Under the pieces are notes generated by a model. That model had not been told where the DNA came from and did not search any database. It saw only the letters and a list, made by a program, of their open reading frames with translations. A DNA stretch of 64,000 nt from JAVBMV01 sp031552145 (GTDB lineage: Bacteria; Myxococcota; Myxococcia; Myxococcales; UBA5297), in assembly GCA_031552145.1 (NCBI GenBank), contig JAVBMV010000002.1, positions 62,001-126,000 on the forward strand, given 5' to 3'. A program made the translations under genes and the position numbers. Shown here one piece after another: positions 46,501 to 61,500 of this stretch (position 1 is the first letter of the stretch; each line of letters opens with the position of its first letter).

Positions 46501-49500
46501 GTCGAGGTCGCCTCGGTCGCCGCCACTGTCAAGGGTGGGCTCACGGGCACTCTCCGATACGCCGCCACCGCGCGTCCCTATTGGATCAAGGTCCCTCTGC
46601 CCTACGGCTCGGCCGGCCGCCTTCTGACGATAGATGCCGTCGCCCACGACAGCGCCGGGCAAGAGACTAAGGCCACGACTGTTCAGGTGGAGGTGGTCAA
46701 GGACGCCGAGAGGCCCGTGGTCAAGTTCATCTCTCCCGCCGCTGGTTCCCAGATCGTCGAAGGGCTCACCCTGCCCGTCGAGGTGAGCGCCGAGGACAAT
46801 ATTGGCATCGCCAGCGTCACATTTTCGGTCGGGGGAGAACTCTATGCAGTGATGCCCGAGCCTCCCTATCGCTTCCATTATGGTGTGGGGAAGAAGAGCG
46901 CCGGTACAACCTTGGCTTTCGAGGCGAGGGCGGTCGATACTTCAGGCAACGATATTACCGCCAGCCGGGCGATCAAGGTGATGGCCGACGAACCTCCGCA
47001 GATTGCCCTGGAGCGCCCCGCGCGCTTCGTCGTGGGCATTCCATATAAGCTGATCGCCACCGCATCGGATGACGTCGCGGTCTCGCAGGTGTCGTTTCAT
47101 GTAGGGCAGTCGGAAGTCGCGCGCACCTATATGTTGCCCTACATGGCGCCCTATGTGGCACCGGAGTCGCTCGTCGGTCAGACAGTCTTGCTCAGGGCGC
47201 GCGCCATCGATGTCGGAGGGCAGGAGAGCTGGTCCGATTCCTATGAGGTGCCGGTCCAGGCAGACCAGCCCCCGCTCATAGAGATTATTCGACCGAGACC
47301 CAGTGATGAGGGCACGGGTCCGGCCATGGTCTTCGCCGGTAGCGTCATGCGGCTCGAGGCTGAGGCGACCGATGCCGATGGCGGGGTGGTACGCGTCTAT
47401 TTCCTAGTCGATGGATTGCGCGTCGACACAGCGCTAGCCCCTGCCGGTATTCCCGGCGAACCCAATGTCTGGATAGGGAGCTGGAGCGCCCCCCTCGGAG
47501 AGAGCGGCACGCTTCACTATCTCACGGCGGTGGCGGTCGATACGGCCGATCAGGAGACGCTCTCAAAGCCTATTATGGTCGGCACGATTGAAGATAAGGT
47601 ATTGCCCGAGGTCGAGCTCGTGGAGCCACCCGAGTATGAGCTCATTACCGAAGGCGACATCTACGATCTGGCCGCGGCCGCGGAGGATAACTCTGGCATC
47701 AAAGCCGTAGAGTTCTTTGCGGGGATCAAGACAGGGGTGGACGAAGAGAAGCGCGACGTGTTCGAGAGGGAGGAGCTCGGTTTGACCAGCGTGCCCCTCG
47801 TGGGTCCTTCGAACCGTCCCCTCTATCACGTTCCATGGATGGCGCCGTCTGGAAGTCCGGGAGAAAAGCGCTATCTCTGGGCCAAGGCGCGTGATCCCTC
47901 GGATAATGCAGAGTGGACGCCACCTCTCCAAATCGAATTGGGTCTGAGACCACACGCCGTCAAAAGTTATTCTCTCTCAACAGTGTTGAGCGCCTTGGCG
48001 CTGCGTGGGCAGCTTGCCATGCTGGGCGGGCGCTCGTCTGGCTCCATTGGTGTCGATAGCGATGCCTTTGTGAGACTATTGAGCATCGAGGAGAGTGGTG
48101 CACTGGGTGAGTTGTCAGGTCTTAAGGTGAAGGGCGCGGTCGAGGCGGTGCGGTTCATCAATGACTCATATGGCGCAATTCTTCGCAGCGTCGCGGATCG
48201 TTCTTCCTTTTATGTGTATGTGGACATAGTTGACCTAGCCGAGTTTGGTACCATCAGACTGCTCGGTAGCATCGAGTTGCCAGGAAACGAGGGCTATGGC
48301 ATCGTGGCGCGCGACAATCTCCTCTTCGCTGCAGCTGGCAAGATGGGCGTAGTCGCCATCGACATAACCGAACCCAAGCAGCCTCAGCGTGTCGCCACCG
48401 TTCCAACTGTCGGTGATGCCCTCGGAGTGGCTATCGCGGGCAATCGACTCTTGGTCGCGGGCGCCGAAGGTGGCCTACGGATACTCGATCTGGGCAGCCC
48501 GCGCCTGCGCGAGCTCGGCTTCGTCGCGCTCCCCGGGCGCGCAAAGAGCGTGGAGGCGATCGGCGATCGGGCCCTGGTAGGGTGCGAGAGCGTCAGGTCG
48601 GAGCTTGCGCTCATCGACATCGAGCACGCGACAAGCCCTCGCCTTCTCTCGCTGCTCCCGCACGCGCCGGCGCGCCGCGACCTGCTCTCCACTGGGATCG
48701 TCGGTATCGCGATGGCGGGACAACTGGCCGTCGCCAGCACCGCGCTCGTTGATCAAGAGGGAAAACATGTCAAGGGAATGCGCTCGCTTACGGCCATTCG
48801 GCCCAATGGAGAGATGCGGACCTTGGTGAGGGCCAATGGGGCGAACGGTGGCGCCATCGGTTTCGCCCCCGGAAATTTCGTCGCGGTCGATTCGTATAAA
48901 GGGAGAGCCATATTCTCCGACGAGAATTCGCTCTTCCCCGGCGAGGTCATCGGCTTCATCGGGGGCAAAAGTGCCGTCGAGTCGTTCAGTATCCCCATGC
49001 TCTCCGTCACGCAGGTCTTCCCGCCCGACGGCGCGTCGCAGGTGACCTATCTTGCCGCGGACTCGAAGATCCATGTCGAGCTCTCTGCGCCCATCGCGCT
49101 GGAGCATGCGACCTCAGGAGAGGTACTCTTGCGAGAGGGCGACATGGCGATCGGTCCCGCGGTCCCGGTGGATATCGAGCTGGATGGGCGCAAGGTCGTC
49201 CTTCGACCCCGGGACAATCTCAAGGCAAGCACGCTCTACTTCATCGTGCTCTCAACCGAGCTGAAGAGCGCATCGAAGAATGAGTCGCTCAGCGAGCCTT
49301 TCTCGTCGCGCTTCAAGACCGCGCCCTCCTTGGAATCGGCGCCGGTGGTCTCCCTTGCCCAGCCGGCGGTGGGTCCGATGGATGGCGGCACGAGAGTGAA
49401 AATCGTCGGCGAGCATTTCCAGACTGGTGCCAGAGTCAACTTCTCCGGCGCCGAGGCGACGCAGATCTTGGTACACGATGGCGGATCGCTCCTGGAAGCG

Positions 49501-52500
49501 ACCACGCCGCCGCAGGTCGATGGGCCCGCCATCGTCACCGTCGTCAATCCCGATGGCATGGAGGGGTCACTCCTGGGTGGGTTCCTCTATGTCGAGGCGT
49601 TGGAGGTTGTCTTTGCGGTGCCGGCGTCGGGCAAGCTGGATGGAGGAGATGTCATCGAACTTTCCGGCACCGGCTTTCAGCGGGGCGCGACGGTGACGAT
49701 CGGAGGGAATGACGCTACGGAGGTTCGGGTCCTCTCGCCAGGACGTATTCAGCTCAAAACGCCGCCCGGCTACTATGGTCCCGCCGATGTTGTCGTGACC
49801 AATCCCAATGGCATAGGAGCCGTTGCCCCTGGCGCTTTCCACTACACCCAACTTGTTGTCGCACAGCGCATCGGGCGCTGGGATGGACCCAACCCCGTCA
49901 CTGGTCCTATCCGACCGGCGCATCTGCTCGGCGCGACGACACCAGGCATGGTGGCGCTGGAGAGCAAGCGCGCATGGCTTCTACAAGAGCTGAATCTCCC
50001 CGAACATAGCCAGACAATAGATGATGTGTTGCGGGACAGCTTCTTCGGCTCGGTCGCCCTCGTCGACGTGAGCGTTCCGGAGAATAGCGCCGTCATGGGA
50101 GGCGTCACCCTGCCGATCCCTTGGAACCCCACGGCGTTGGCGCTGCGCGGGCAGCGCGGCTATGTGGTGGCCAAGGGCGAGAACCTCTCGCGATTCGAGG
50201 TGGGAGGCTCCAATGAGGGTGCGCTTCTGGTCATTGACGGGAGCGATCCCACCACCGCCATCATCAAGAACACCCTATTGCTCCCCGGACAGCCTTCTAG
50301 CATCGCACTCTCCGGCGACCTCGCCCTGGTGGCGCTCAAGGAGAAGGGCCTCGCGGTGATCTCCATCGGCGAGCCGGAGCGACCCGTTCTCCTCAAGATC
50401 ATAGAGGAGCAGGTTATCGCGGGGGTGCTCACGCGATGGCGTGTCTATAGCGTCGGCGCCTACGAGCGGTACGCCACCGTCGCGGTGGTTCTGGGCGCAT
50501 CGAGCAGTGGAGAGCGGCGGATGCTGGTCCTCGACCTCGCCCAATCCGTCTTTCCGGTGATTGGCGGATTGAGTTGGGGAGGAGTCGATACAAATCAACC
50601 GCAATATGTTTCGCTGCCTTTGGGGCCCTCTGGCGGAATCGCGGCCGGCAGAGGGGGGGCCTCTACCGTCGAGCTCTCGCCTCCCGTACGTCCCTCGATG
50701 CCCGCGGTGATACAGAAGCTCGTCGCTACATCCATGTTCAAGAGCGCCGCGTTGCAAGGACAGCTCTGCGTCGTGGGGGGCGACGGTTCCGGGAATGAGA
50801 TTCCGGGCGTGACCGGCGACACGAGCGCCCCGATCGTCCAGATCCTGGGCATCGCCGACCTGCGTCGCCCCCAGTCGCTCGACGCGGTCGATCTCTATCC
50901 GGCAAAGGCCCTCGCCAGCGTCGCCATAGAGGGCGACGTCGTCGTAGCCTCCATAACGAAGGGGCGCGGCAACGACGGCCTAGTCGCCATACAGATGCCC
51001 TTCCCAATGGTGGTCGCCACGCGGCCGGTATCGGCCTCCGAAGGTGTCCCGGTATCGAGCATCATCGAGATCGAGCTGAACCGTGTCGTGAAGGACGTGG
51101 GGGGCGCCAATAGCGCGGCCGTGCAGTTGCTCGAGCTCGATGGCACCGCCAACGGCACTCGAGTCGCGATCGAAATAGAACAGGAGGACAAGAGGCTGAC
51201 GCTGAGACCGGTGGAGCCACTCGCCACGGGGGCCCGCTATCGGCTGGTACTTGCCGATCTGTTTGACGCAGCAACCGACTCGCCGATGCCTGTTCCCTAT
51301 GCGATGGAGTTCAAGACGGCCCTAAATGCGCTGGCGATGCCGCTCGTTTTTAAGGCGGCCAAGCCCAGGCAAGGCAGCGCTCACGGCGCCACCGAGGTGA
51401 TCCTGGAGGGCAGCGGCTTCGAGCGGGGTATAGAGGTACGGTTCGGGAATTCGGTGGCCAATGTCATCGATATTGGAGCGGAAGGAAGCTGGGTCAAGGT
51501 CGCGACGCCCCCCTCGGTCGCGGGCGCCGCTTCGATAGCGCTCGCCAATCCCTCCGGCATGTCGACCATGGCGATCGGGGCGTTCCTCTACGTGGACGAT
51601 CTGCGGGTCGATTCGCTCACCCCCGAGCGCGGCTCCATCGCGGAATCTACGAAGGTTGTCATCGATGGCGCCGGCTTCTCGCCAATAGGCGATGTGACGG
51701 TCAAGTTTGGAAAGCAGCTCGCTTATAGGACGCGGGTACTCGGCATGGGGCGCATCGAGACCTATGCGCCCAAGGCGCTCAAACGTGGGACGGTCGATGT
51801 CACGGTAATTAACCCCGATGGCGCTAGCTACACCCTGCCCCAGTCCTACACCTATGACGAGGCGACCCGCTCCTCGGTCGAGTCGATGAGGCCCGCTTAT
51901 GATGCCCTCATCATCGGCGACCTCGCCTATATCGCCAATGGATACCTCACCATTGTCGACCTCACGGGGCTGCATCGCGCCGGCCCGCTAAAGGGACTGC
52001 CCATTCCACCCGATAGGCGGATGGAGCCGGTCAAGGAAGAGAAGGGCGGTCTCTATGACGATCGCGTGGTCGCCCAGTTCGTGCTGGGAGGGCAGGCAAT
52101 CTCTCTCAGCTCGCCGCCGGAGCGGCAGCGGACGCTCTTCGTGGGTCTTGCCGATGGACAGGTCGTGGAGGTTGACATCGGTGACCCTACGAAGCCCACG
52201 ATTTTGTCGACCAGCTCGACGGGCACCCAGCGCGTCCCGGGGATCGATGCGCGAGGCGACAGGCTGCTCACCGCGGCAGAACTCGATGGCGTTCAGTCTT
52301 TCGATATCTCTCCATATCCTCGTCACAGTCCCTTTTTGATAACAAAAAGTAAGACGATGCCATTTGGTGCTCAGGCGATTTCGGTCGACGGCGCGCTGGT
52401 CGCGGTGGGCGTGGGCCCCCGCGCCGTGACGGGTGGGCCCGTCGGTATGGGCGAGCTGCGCTTCTACGACGTCAATGGCAATATGGAATGGCTTAGCGCG

Positions 52501-55500
52501 CTGCCCATGGCCGTGCAGAAGGTTCGGCTCTATCGTGGTTGGGCGATCATCGCGGCGGGAAACGACGGGTTGCAGCTGGTGGACGCGCGCGATCCCAAAA
52601 ACCCCAAAATGCCCGTGCGCTTCGATGTAGGCGGCTTTGCCTGGGATGTTCGCATCTCGGGAGGGCTCGCCTATGTCGCGGCCGGCGCCGCCGGTATCGC
52701 GGTCGTCGACCTCTCCGACCTCGCGCATCCGAAGCTGCTGCACCATGTCATAGGCGCCAAGGCGGGCGAGGCGCGCGCGGCGGCCATCGGCGGCAGCCGG
52801 CTCCTCTCGCTGCAGTCCAAGGGCTCCAAATGGAATATCGACTTCGGTCCCTGGGTCGAGCTGGGTGTTGTATCGGCAAGCGTCGAACCCGGCGAGCTAG
52901 TGCCGTGCTCGATGCCATCGGTGACCGTTGTCTTTACTACCGCGATCGACGCATCGAGCGCCGCCAGTGCCTTCTCGCTCACGGTGGACGGAGTGCCTGT
53001 CAAGGGGCGCCTCGAGGCGGGCTCGGATGAGCACAGGGTGAGCACCCTTCTCTTCAGGCTTGACGATCTGTTACCCGCCGACAAGGAAGTGCTCCTCCAA
53101 GTCTCTACCGAGTTGAAGGGAGTGAGCGGAGATAGGCTCGTAACGCCCTTGTCGATACGCTTCCGCTCGGCCTTTGCGACAGGGCCCGTTCCCTATTTCT
53201 CCCAGATCGTTCCGCGCGTGGGCCCTTCGGACCATGAAGTCGTTGCCGTACTGTTGGGTGACGACTTCGATCCTGGAGCCCAGGTATTAATCGGAGGGGC
53301 CGAAGCTATTGTGCAACGGCCATCGTCGCGCACTCAACTGACCGTTATTGTGCCCAAGGGAGTCCCAGGCCTTGCCGATGTCGTGGTCATCAATGAGAGC
53401 GGTCTCTTCGCGCGCCGGCCCGGTGGTTATCTCTATTCCGCTCCGTTGGCCATATCAAGTGCCATCCCACGTTTCCTGAACCCCAAGGGCGGCAGCACCA
53501 TCACGGTGACCGGGACCGGCTTCTTGCCCGATTGGACCAGCGTATTGGGAGGCACCAAGGCGGAGGTGCGCGGAGTCGACTCCAAGGTGCAGGTCAAGTC
53601 GCTCTGGGAGCTCACGATTACGGCGCCGAGCGGGACCTTCGGCGATGCAAAGGTGGAACTCAAGAGTGCCGATAAACTACAGTCTGTTGTCTATGGCGAA
53701 GACGACGAAGGCGTTGCAAAGCCAAGAAAGATAGGCTACGGCCTCGAGTTCGCGGGTGTCGAAAAGGCCGCGGGCATCGCGCCGCTCGCCATCGCGAGCA
53801 GCCCCGACTTGCCGCTCTACCTCTACGCGGCGGCGGGTACCGGGCAGTTTGAACAGCCCTACATCGGGGCGTTGACGGGCTCGGGGCTCTTCCCAAGCTC
53901 GTTCCGAGCCGCGAGTTACGACGTAACCAAGTCCGGAACCCCGCGCGCGGCAGTGGGGCAGGTGGTCGTCCCGCGCGAAGGCGAGGCCGATCGCTACTGG
54001 GCCTCCTTTCCGCTCATGTCGGCCGTGCCCGACGTCGAGATGGCACCCCATTCGTTCGATGTCGCCACCTCGGGCGATAATCTCTATGTCGCCAATGGAA
54101 CCAGCGGCGTCGCCATCCTCGGTGCCGAGAAGGATATGAAAGACGGTCTGTCACTCAGGGGAATGGTAAAGATTGGCGACGCCCAATTGCGTCGGATCGA
54201 GTCGCCGATGGCCACGCGGGTGTTCCCTACCTTGACCGGTGTCATCGCGCTTGGAACGGCAATAAGGGCATGTCCTAGTGACCAATGCCCCGAGGCAGCA
54301 ATCGGGACGGGGGCCGGCCTGCGGTGGATCGACGCGAGAAACCCCGACGATCCCATGATTGTCAAGAACGCATCGCTGGGTGGCATGGCATATGGGGCAG
54401 CACTCTACAAGCGGTGGGTCTTTATCGCCGAGGGCGCCCGCGGTGCATCCATCGCGCCCGAGTATGGATGTCCCGATGCGCCGCCTCCTGTCGCGGGCCC
54501 TATCTACAGGCTGAACGCTGGCTCGACCGACACTTTGTGTGGAGAAGGCGAGCCGGTTCCGGGGGGGCTGGCGCTCTATGATCCGCAGGACGAAGAAAGG
54601 ACTCCACTCAGCCGTGTTTCATTCGAAGGCTATAGCGTCACCGATGTTCTCTCCGTGGGCCAGTACGCGATCGCCGCGGTCGCCTCGAAGGGACTCTACT
54701 TCTACGACTATGAAAACCCGAAGGACCCGGTCGAAGTCGCGCATATCCCCTTCGACGAGACGCTCTCGAATACCCCGGGCAAGCCACATCGACTGCGCCT
54801 GGTCGGTGACCTGCTCTTCGCTTCGGCGCTCGGTGGCGGCGTGCTCATCGTCGATGTCTCCGATCCGGCATCACCCGATCTGATTAGTGGCGGCAATACC
54901 GAGATGGCGCACGACGCCAAGCCTGTGGCCGATCGGCTCTACTTGGCCGGCGCCGAGAGCGGGCTGACCGAGCTGACTCTTCCGTTCACCTTCGTGACCG
55001 GGGCCTCTCCCGAGCGCGGTCAGCTCGTCCCCACATCGATCGAGCGCTTCAGTATCCACTTCAACAGGGCGATCGCCAAAGTGGACGGGACAAAGATCCC
55101 CGCGATTCCGCATGGGAACGTCAAGCTCATCGATTCGCAGGGCAACGATATCGCGCTGACCCTTGAAACGGATGACGATGACCGCACGCTCGACCATGTG
55201 TTGACCGCGACATTTGGGCAGGTGCTCGAGCCGAACAAGGCGTACTACATCACCATCGATAACGAGGGCTTTGGCGATCGACGCGGTGGACAGTTGATAC
55301 GACCGTATCACTCTGTCTTTTATACCGCGGAGGAGGGCGCGCTCGCACCCAGGCTGGACGGCGTCGAGCCCTTCTTCGTTTCGACTCAAGGCGAGACCGT
55401 TCTTCTCAAGGGCGCCTCGCTCTCGGGCATCGTGCGCGCAGCGGTCGGCTCCGCTGAGGATGTTCCCTTCGATGTCGACCACGATGGCCAGCTTCGCCTC

Positions 55501-58500
55501 TATGTCCCACTCTCGATCAAGGCGGGCCCGGCGGATATCGAGGTCTTCGATGCCAGCGGCATCTCGGCGCTCATGCCCCAGGGACTACTCTATGTCCACC
55601 CCCTTGGCGACGCACTCTTTGAAATTGAGCCCAACCACGGACCCGCGGCGGGCAATACATTCGTGGCCCTCAGCGCCAACCGCGAGCTCCTCCTGCCCGG
55701 GACTAAGATCTACGTGGGAGAGCGCGAAGGCGATGCCCTGGATATCATCGATCTGTCCAGCCTCAACTTTGTCACTCCGCGCAGCGCGACCGGCTCCGCC
55801 GTCGTCAGTGTCTACCTTCAGCGGCCCGGAGAAGAGCGCGTTCTCGTTGGCACCTTCTCTTACGATCTTCCGCAGGGCACCACCGTCAAGCTCCCCACAT
55901 TCGACGGTTCGAAGCGAGTCTCCGAGATGGTACTCATCGGCGATACGCTCTTCGCCGGGATTCCCAGCGAAAAGTATCGCGGCCTCGAAATCTTCGATGT
56001 TCGCATCGAGGAGCGGCCTATACGGCTCGGAGCCTTTGGCGCCGAAGCACCTGTGCGAGGTCTCGACGTGAGCGGCGCCATCGCCCTGCTTGCCGCCGAC
56101 TCGCAGGGATTGGTCGCAGTGGATGTCTCCGATGTGAGCACACCCTTCCAGGTGGGGCGCTCCCTCGTATGGGGGCGCGCCACCGGCGTTCGCATCGAGG
56201 AGAACGCTGCCTATGTCAGCGTAGCGGACCCCAGCTCGACAGCCCCCGGCTATATCCAGTGGTTCGATCTCGAGGAGCCATCGATGCCCGGCAAGGGCTC
56301 GTTGCTCCTCGACGCCTCTCCGCTCGCGCTCGAGCTAGGCCCGGATCGTTTCTATGCGCTCACCACCCACTTCGACGGGAAGGGCGGCGGGGAAGGGCAC
56401 GAGCTGCGGATCTATGATCGCGCAGGCGCGCCGAAAGGAAAGGTGGTAATTGATTCCGCGCACAATTCTTACGAAACGCTCGTCTCCTCGCGGCTCGCGG
56501 TGCGCGGCGGCCGTGCCTATGTCACGGTCGGCAAAAACCTCCATGTCTACGATCTTACCGACGAGGCGGCGCCAAGGCTGGTTCAGGCGACCGTGTTCCC
56601 ATCGTCGGCCAACGGTATGACCTGGGCGGCGGGCACGCTCTTCGTGGCGGTCAATAATGCGACCGCCACGCTCGTCGCCATTCCGGCAATGGACTTGCTC
56701 GTAGTTGGTCACAATCCCGTCGATGGCGCGCTGGTCGTGCCTAATACCGAGATACAAGTCCAGTTGACGCTGCCCGTCGCTCCCCATTCCGTCAACGAGG
56801 CGACCTTCGCCGTAACCTCCGCGGGCGAGCCCATCGCCGGCGCGCGCGAGGTCCGCTTCGCGGTGCGCGGCTCCACGCTCGTCTTCCGCCCCGACGCTCC
56901 ATTCGCCCGGGGCGCGCGTGTCGAGGTCGGACTCGAGGTCGGCGCCAACGCAATTCAAGACTTCAATCAGAACAAGCTGGCGGCGCCTTTCTCCTTTGGC
57001 TTTGACGTCGTGAACTCGGCCGAAGCGCTGCAGCCGGTAATCGATCGGGTCGTGCCTGCCTCGGGTCCGACGCACGGTGGCGGAGAGGCCGTAATCCACG
57101 GTGAGGGCTTCGGCCAGCAAGTACAGGTAAAGATCGGGGGGCTGCTCGCGCCGCTCGAAGCTTGGGGTGCGGACAGGCTCACAGTGCGTATCCCTCCTTC
57201 GATTGGGCTGGCCGCGGGGCCCGCCGCGGTCGAGGTGATCGATCCCTCCGGGCTCAGGGCGCTCCGCCACGGCGGCTACATCTACCGTGCGCAGCTATCA
57301 CTTATTTCGTCGACGCCTGATCGCGCGCCGCAAAAGGGCGGCATCACCGTCGAACTCAGCGGTACAGGCTTTGCACCGGGCCTCGCTGTCACGTTCGACC
57401 AAACTAAATCTTTCCAAGTCCATGTCCTCTCGTCGACCCGCGCGACCGCCGTTGCGCCTCCTCACACGGAGGGACTCGTCGACGTGGAAGTTTCGCTGCT
57501 TGGGAGCAGCGCAAAATGGCACCAAAAGTTCCAATATGGCTCGGGCGCGGTGGCGCGCCTCTCCACTCCGCCTATTCGGCAGATCATCGTCGATAAGAGC
57601 GTCGCCTATGTCGCTTATGGCGGCGAGACCGATATCGTCGGCGACGGCGGCAAGGTCTACGAGGTTGGCCGCAAGAGCGCGAGCGGCGGCCTCATCGTCG
57701 CCGACCTCGGAGAGCCAACCGCGGTGCGCGAGATTGCGCGGCTCCCCTGCAGCGGCGTCTGCCCGGGTGGCGCCAGGCGCATCCTCAAGAGCGGCGATGC
57801 GCTCTACATGGCGGCGGAAAAGTATGTCGACATCATCGACGTGACGCTGCCCGCGAAGCTCGAGGCGCGTCATACCCAGACTCTGCCCGCCCGCGGCTAC
57901 GTCACCGACATTGTTCTAGCCGGCACGCTGCTCTATGTCGCCGATAGTGCCGGCATCACCACCTGGAAGTTTGGAGAGACGGCGGAGCCGATGCGGATCG
58001 CCGACCGGAATATCGCGGGCGGCGTCACCGCGCTCGCAAGCTACGGCCCCTACCTGCTCGCGGCCTCCGGCAATGCCCCCGGCGGTGCCCCCAAAGATGA
58101 GCCGCGATTGATGATCTTCGATGCGCGGAAGGGCAATATGCCGCTGCTCGACGATTCCTTTGAACTACGCGCTCCGGCGCGCCACCTGGCCGTGGATGGA
58201 ACCCGGCTCTTCGCCTCTCTGGGGCGCGAGAAAATGGTCGCGATTGTGGAGCTCGCCGACATCGAAAACCCGATCTCCGCTGGCATCTTGGCGCCGGTCG
58301 ATCCCCTGGGAGAGGGGTGGGTCTCGGCGGAAGAGACGCTCGTGCGCGGCGGCATCGCCTGGGTCGCGGCCGGCGGAGGTAAGCTGCAGCGTTTCCTCGT
58401 CCGCAATGGAGAGACCCAATGGCTCGAGTCGATCCCGCTCGTGGGCGACGCAAAGGCGCTCGCCTACATGGGCAGATATTTGCTGACGGGCACGCTGCTC

Positions 58501-61500
58501 CTCGACGTGAAGGGCGCCGCCGTCGAGATGCCGCTCGTCCGGGAGGAAGACCGGTTGGGCGCGCTCGCCGGTAGCCTCTCCTCGGTCGCCGTCGATCATC
58601 TGGAGTTTGTTGGCTCGCACCCCGGCGATGGTGGCCTCATCGCGCCTGGTAGCGCGATCGAGCTCTACTTCAATGATCTGCTCGACGCACAGACGCTGGA
58701 GAAGAATATTGTTTTGAGGAGACTTACCGAGGGAGGAGGCGACGTGGTGTCCGTGGACCGACGCATGGTGATGGAGTCGCGCCACGCAAAGGTCACGGTT
58801 CTGCCACTTCAATATCTGCAGCTCGACGCGCGATATCGGATTGAAATCGGCGCAAACCTGGCCAGCCTGGAGGGAGCCCAGCTAGGCCAAGAGGCGCGGA
58901 TCCTATTCTCGACCAGCAACGGCTATACGGTTGCGCAACCGCGGATCGACCGCGTCACGCCAGCGTGGGGGCTCGTGGCGGGCGGCAATGCGGCGACTGT
59001 CGAGGGTGAAGCGTTCGATGACGGATGCGTCGTTCGCCTCGGGGGCCTCGTCGCCCAGGTCATAAAGCGATATGAATCGGGCCTGGGCATCGAGATCATC
59101 GTTCCGCCCGGCGCCGAGGGGCCCGCGACCGTCGAGGTCGAGAACCGCGACGGTCTCTCCGACCTGTTGCCTGGCGCCTACCGTTACGTGGTCGCGCCCA
59201 AGCTCGAATCGGTTACGCCCGCCGAGGCCGCCTATTCGCGGCGCGGAAAGGTGACGCTCAAGGGTGAGGGGCTCTTTGCCGGAAGCCGAGTGACCTTTGG
59301 CGGCAGGCCAGCTCGCTCCGTAACCTTCAACGCGGATGGCTCGCTCAGTGTCGAGGTGCCCGACGAGGTGACGGGCATCGTCGACCTAGTGGTCTCGACC
59401 GCGGCGCTCAGCTCCGCTCTCCCCAAGGGCTTTACCTTTACGCTCGCGACGATCGGCTCTATCGCGACGCGCGCGGAGGCGATGGCGTCCGTTGGGAGCG
59501 CGCTGCTGGTCGCCAATGGGGAGCGGCTCGAGGCTTTCGACGTCTCGATTCCAGAGAGTCCGGCGCCGGTGGGCGATGTCGATGGCGTTCCCAACCCCAA
59601 GGGGCTTGCCATCAGCGGCCGACATGCCTTCCTCGCCGGGCAGAGTGAGCTCGTCCAATATGAGCTTGGAAGCTGTGGCATGGCGTCCCGGGCCTCCTGC
59701 GCGCCGATCAAGCTCCACCGCGTGGGTCTTGCTGGGCTCGGGAGCACGCCCTCGCTCATGGGCGTCGCCGTGCGGGGGCGCGAAGCCTACGCCGCGCTCT
59801 CCACGGGCAATGAGATTGTGCTCTTCGGTACGGTCGATGGAGCGCTCAGCCCCGTAGCGCAAATTACCGATATCAGCAACGTCGTCGCGCTCGCCTCCGT
59901 CGATGGGATGCTGGCGATATTGCGAGGCACCTCGGGAGGCTCCTCTTTGGAACTGAGGAGCCTCGATGAAGGCAGTCTGCCAATGATCGCGTCGATCAAT
60001 GGCCTCCCCGCGTTGCCCAAGGCGCTCGCGGTGCAGGGGCGGCAGCTCGCCGTAGTCGCTGGGAACAGCCTCGTGCTGATCGACGCGAGCGATCCGTTCG
60101 TGCCGGTCGAGCGTGCGCGCTGGATCGCGCAGAAGGGGAGTCTCAACGCCGCGGCTTTCGCTGGCCCCTGGCTCCTCGTCGGCGGCTCCACCCATAGTTG
60201 GTGGATCGACGCCTCCGGCACATCGAGTCTCCAGACACGGACCTGGTCTGGATTGGGCGCGGCGCGGGTGGCGATCGTCAACGGCATCGGTATCACCAGC
60301 AACGGTTCCAATGTCACGCTGCACGAGTTGCCCTATCCCGTCCCCATCGCCTTCGCCCCATTGCCCGGCGTCGCGCACGGCGCTGGCGACGCCCTCACCC
60401 TGCACTTTACGGAGCGCATGCCCAGTGCCATCGCCACAGGCACGCACATCGAGCTGCTCGATAGCGCCATGAAACCGGTGGCTGGAGTGAGCAGCGCCAG
60501 CAGCGGGAGCGTGAAATTCGTTCCTCAAGAGCGACTCTTCGCGGAGCACAACTATTCCGCTCAGTATACGTTTGGAGAGGCGGCCATCACCGGAAGTAAG
60601 CTGCTGTCGACCTGGACCTACTCGTTCCAGGCCGCCGAGAGCGGCGACGATAGCCTGCGCGTGACCGATCTGCTGCCCGGCTACGGAAAGCGCGCGGGCG
60701 GCGAGCGCGTGACGCTCCGCGGAGAGGGGCTCGACGGCGCCACGGCGGTCTACTTCGGTGCTTCCGAGGCGACGATCGAGTCGCGCGCGTCAACAGAGCT
60801 GATCGTTCGGGCGCCCGAGAGCGACTTTGCCGGTCCGGTGACGGTCCATGTCGCGGGCTTGCCCAACGACGATTACTTGCCCGGCGGCTATGTCTATCTG
60901 GCGTCGCTCTCCGTTACCAAGGTGGAGCCGACATACGTCGGCCTTACGGGGACCAGTCTCGTAACGATCTCCGGCGAGGGCTTCACCAGGGGGACCAAGC
61001 TCCATTTCGATGACGCGGAGGTGGCAATCTCCAACCTGACATCGACGAGCATGAAGGCCTTGGTGCCCGCCGGAAAGGCAGGGCCCGTGAAGCTAAAGGT
61101 GACGGTGCCCGGGGGCATGAAGGTCGAGCTCGAGGGTGCCGTGACGCGAGGGGACCGGGAGGCGCCCAAGGTGCTTGGGTGGCTTCCCATGGACGAGCTC
61201 CAGGCGAGCAACGCGGACGTGCCTGGAGATGCCGTTTTCAAGGTCAAGTTCAATGAGCCGATCGATCCGAGCACAAGTAATATCGGCAAGGCGAAACTCT
61301 CTCTGAATGCGAATCCCTACACGGTTATCCCATCGCGAGTCGATATGTGCGCTGGCGACGGCGCGGCCATCTGTCTGACTCCGCAGGAGAGACTGGGCTC
61401 CGCTATAGCCTATAAGCTGTCCGTCGAGGGTGTCACGGATCTTGCCGGCAACCCTATCGTATCGATGGCGACCAAGGGGTTCAAGGTAAAAGATACTGAC

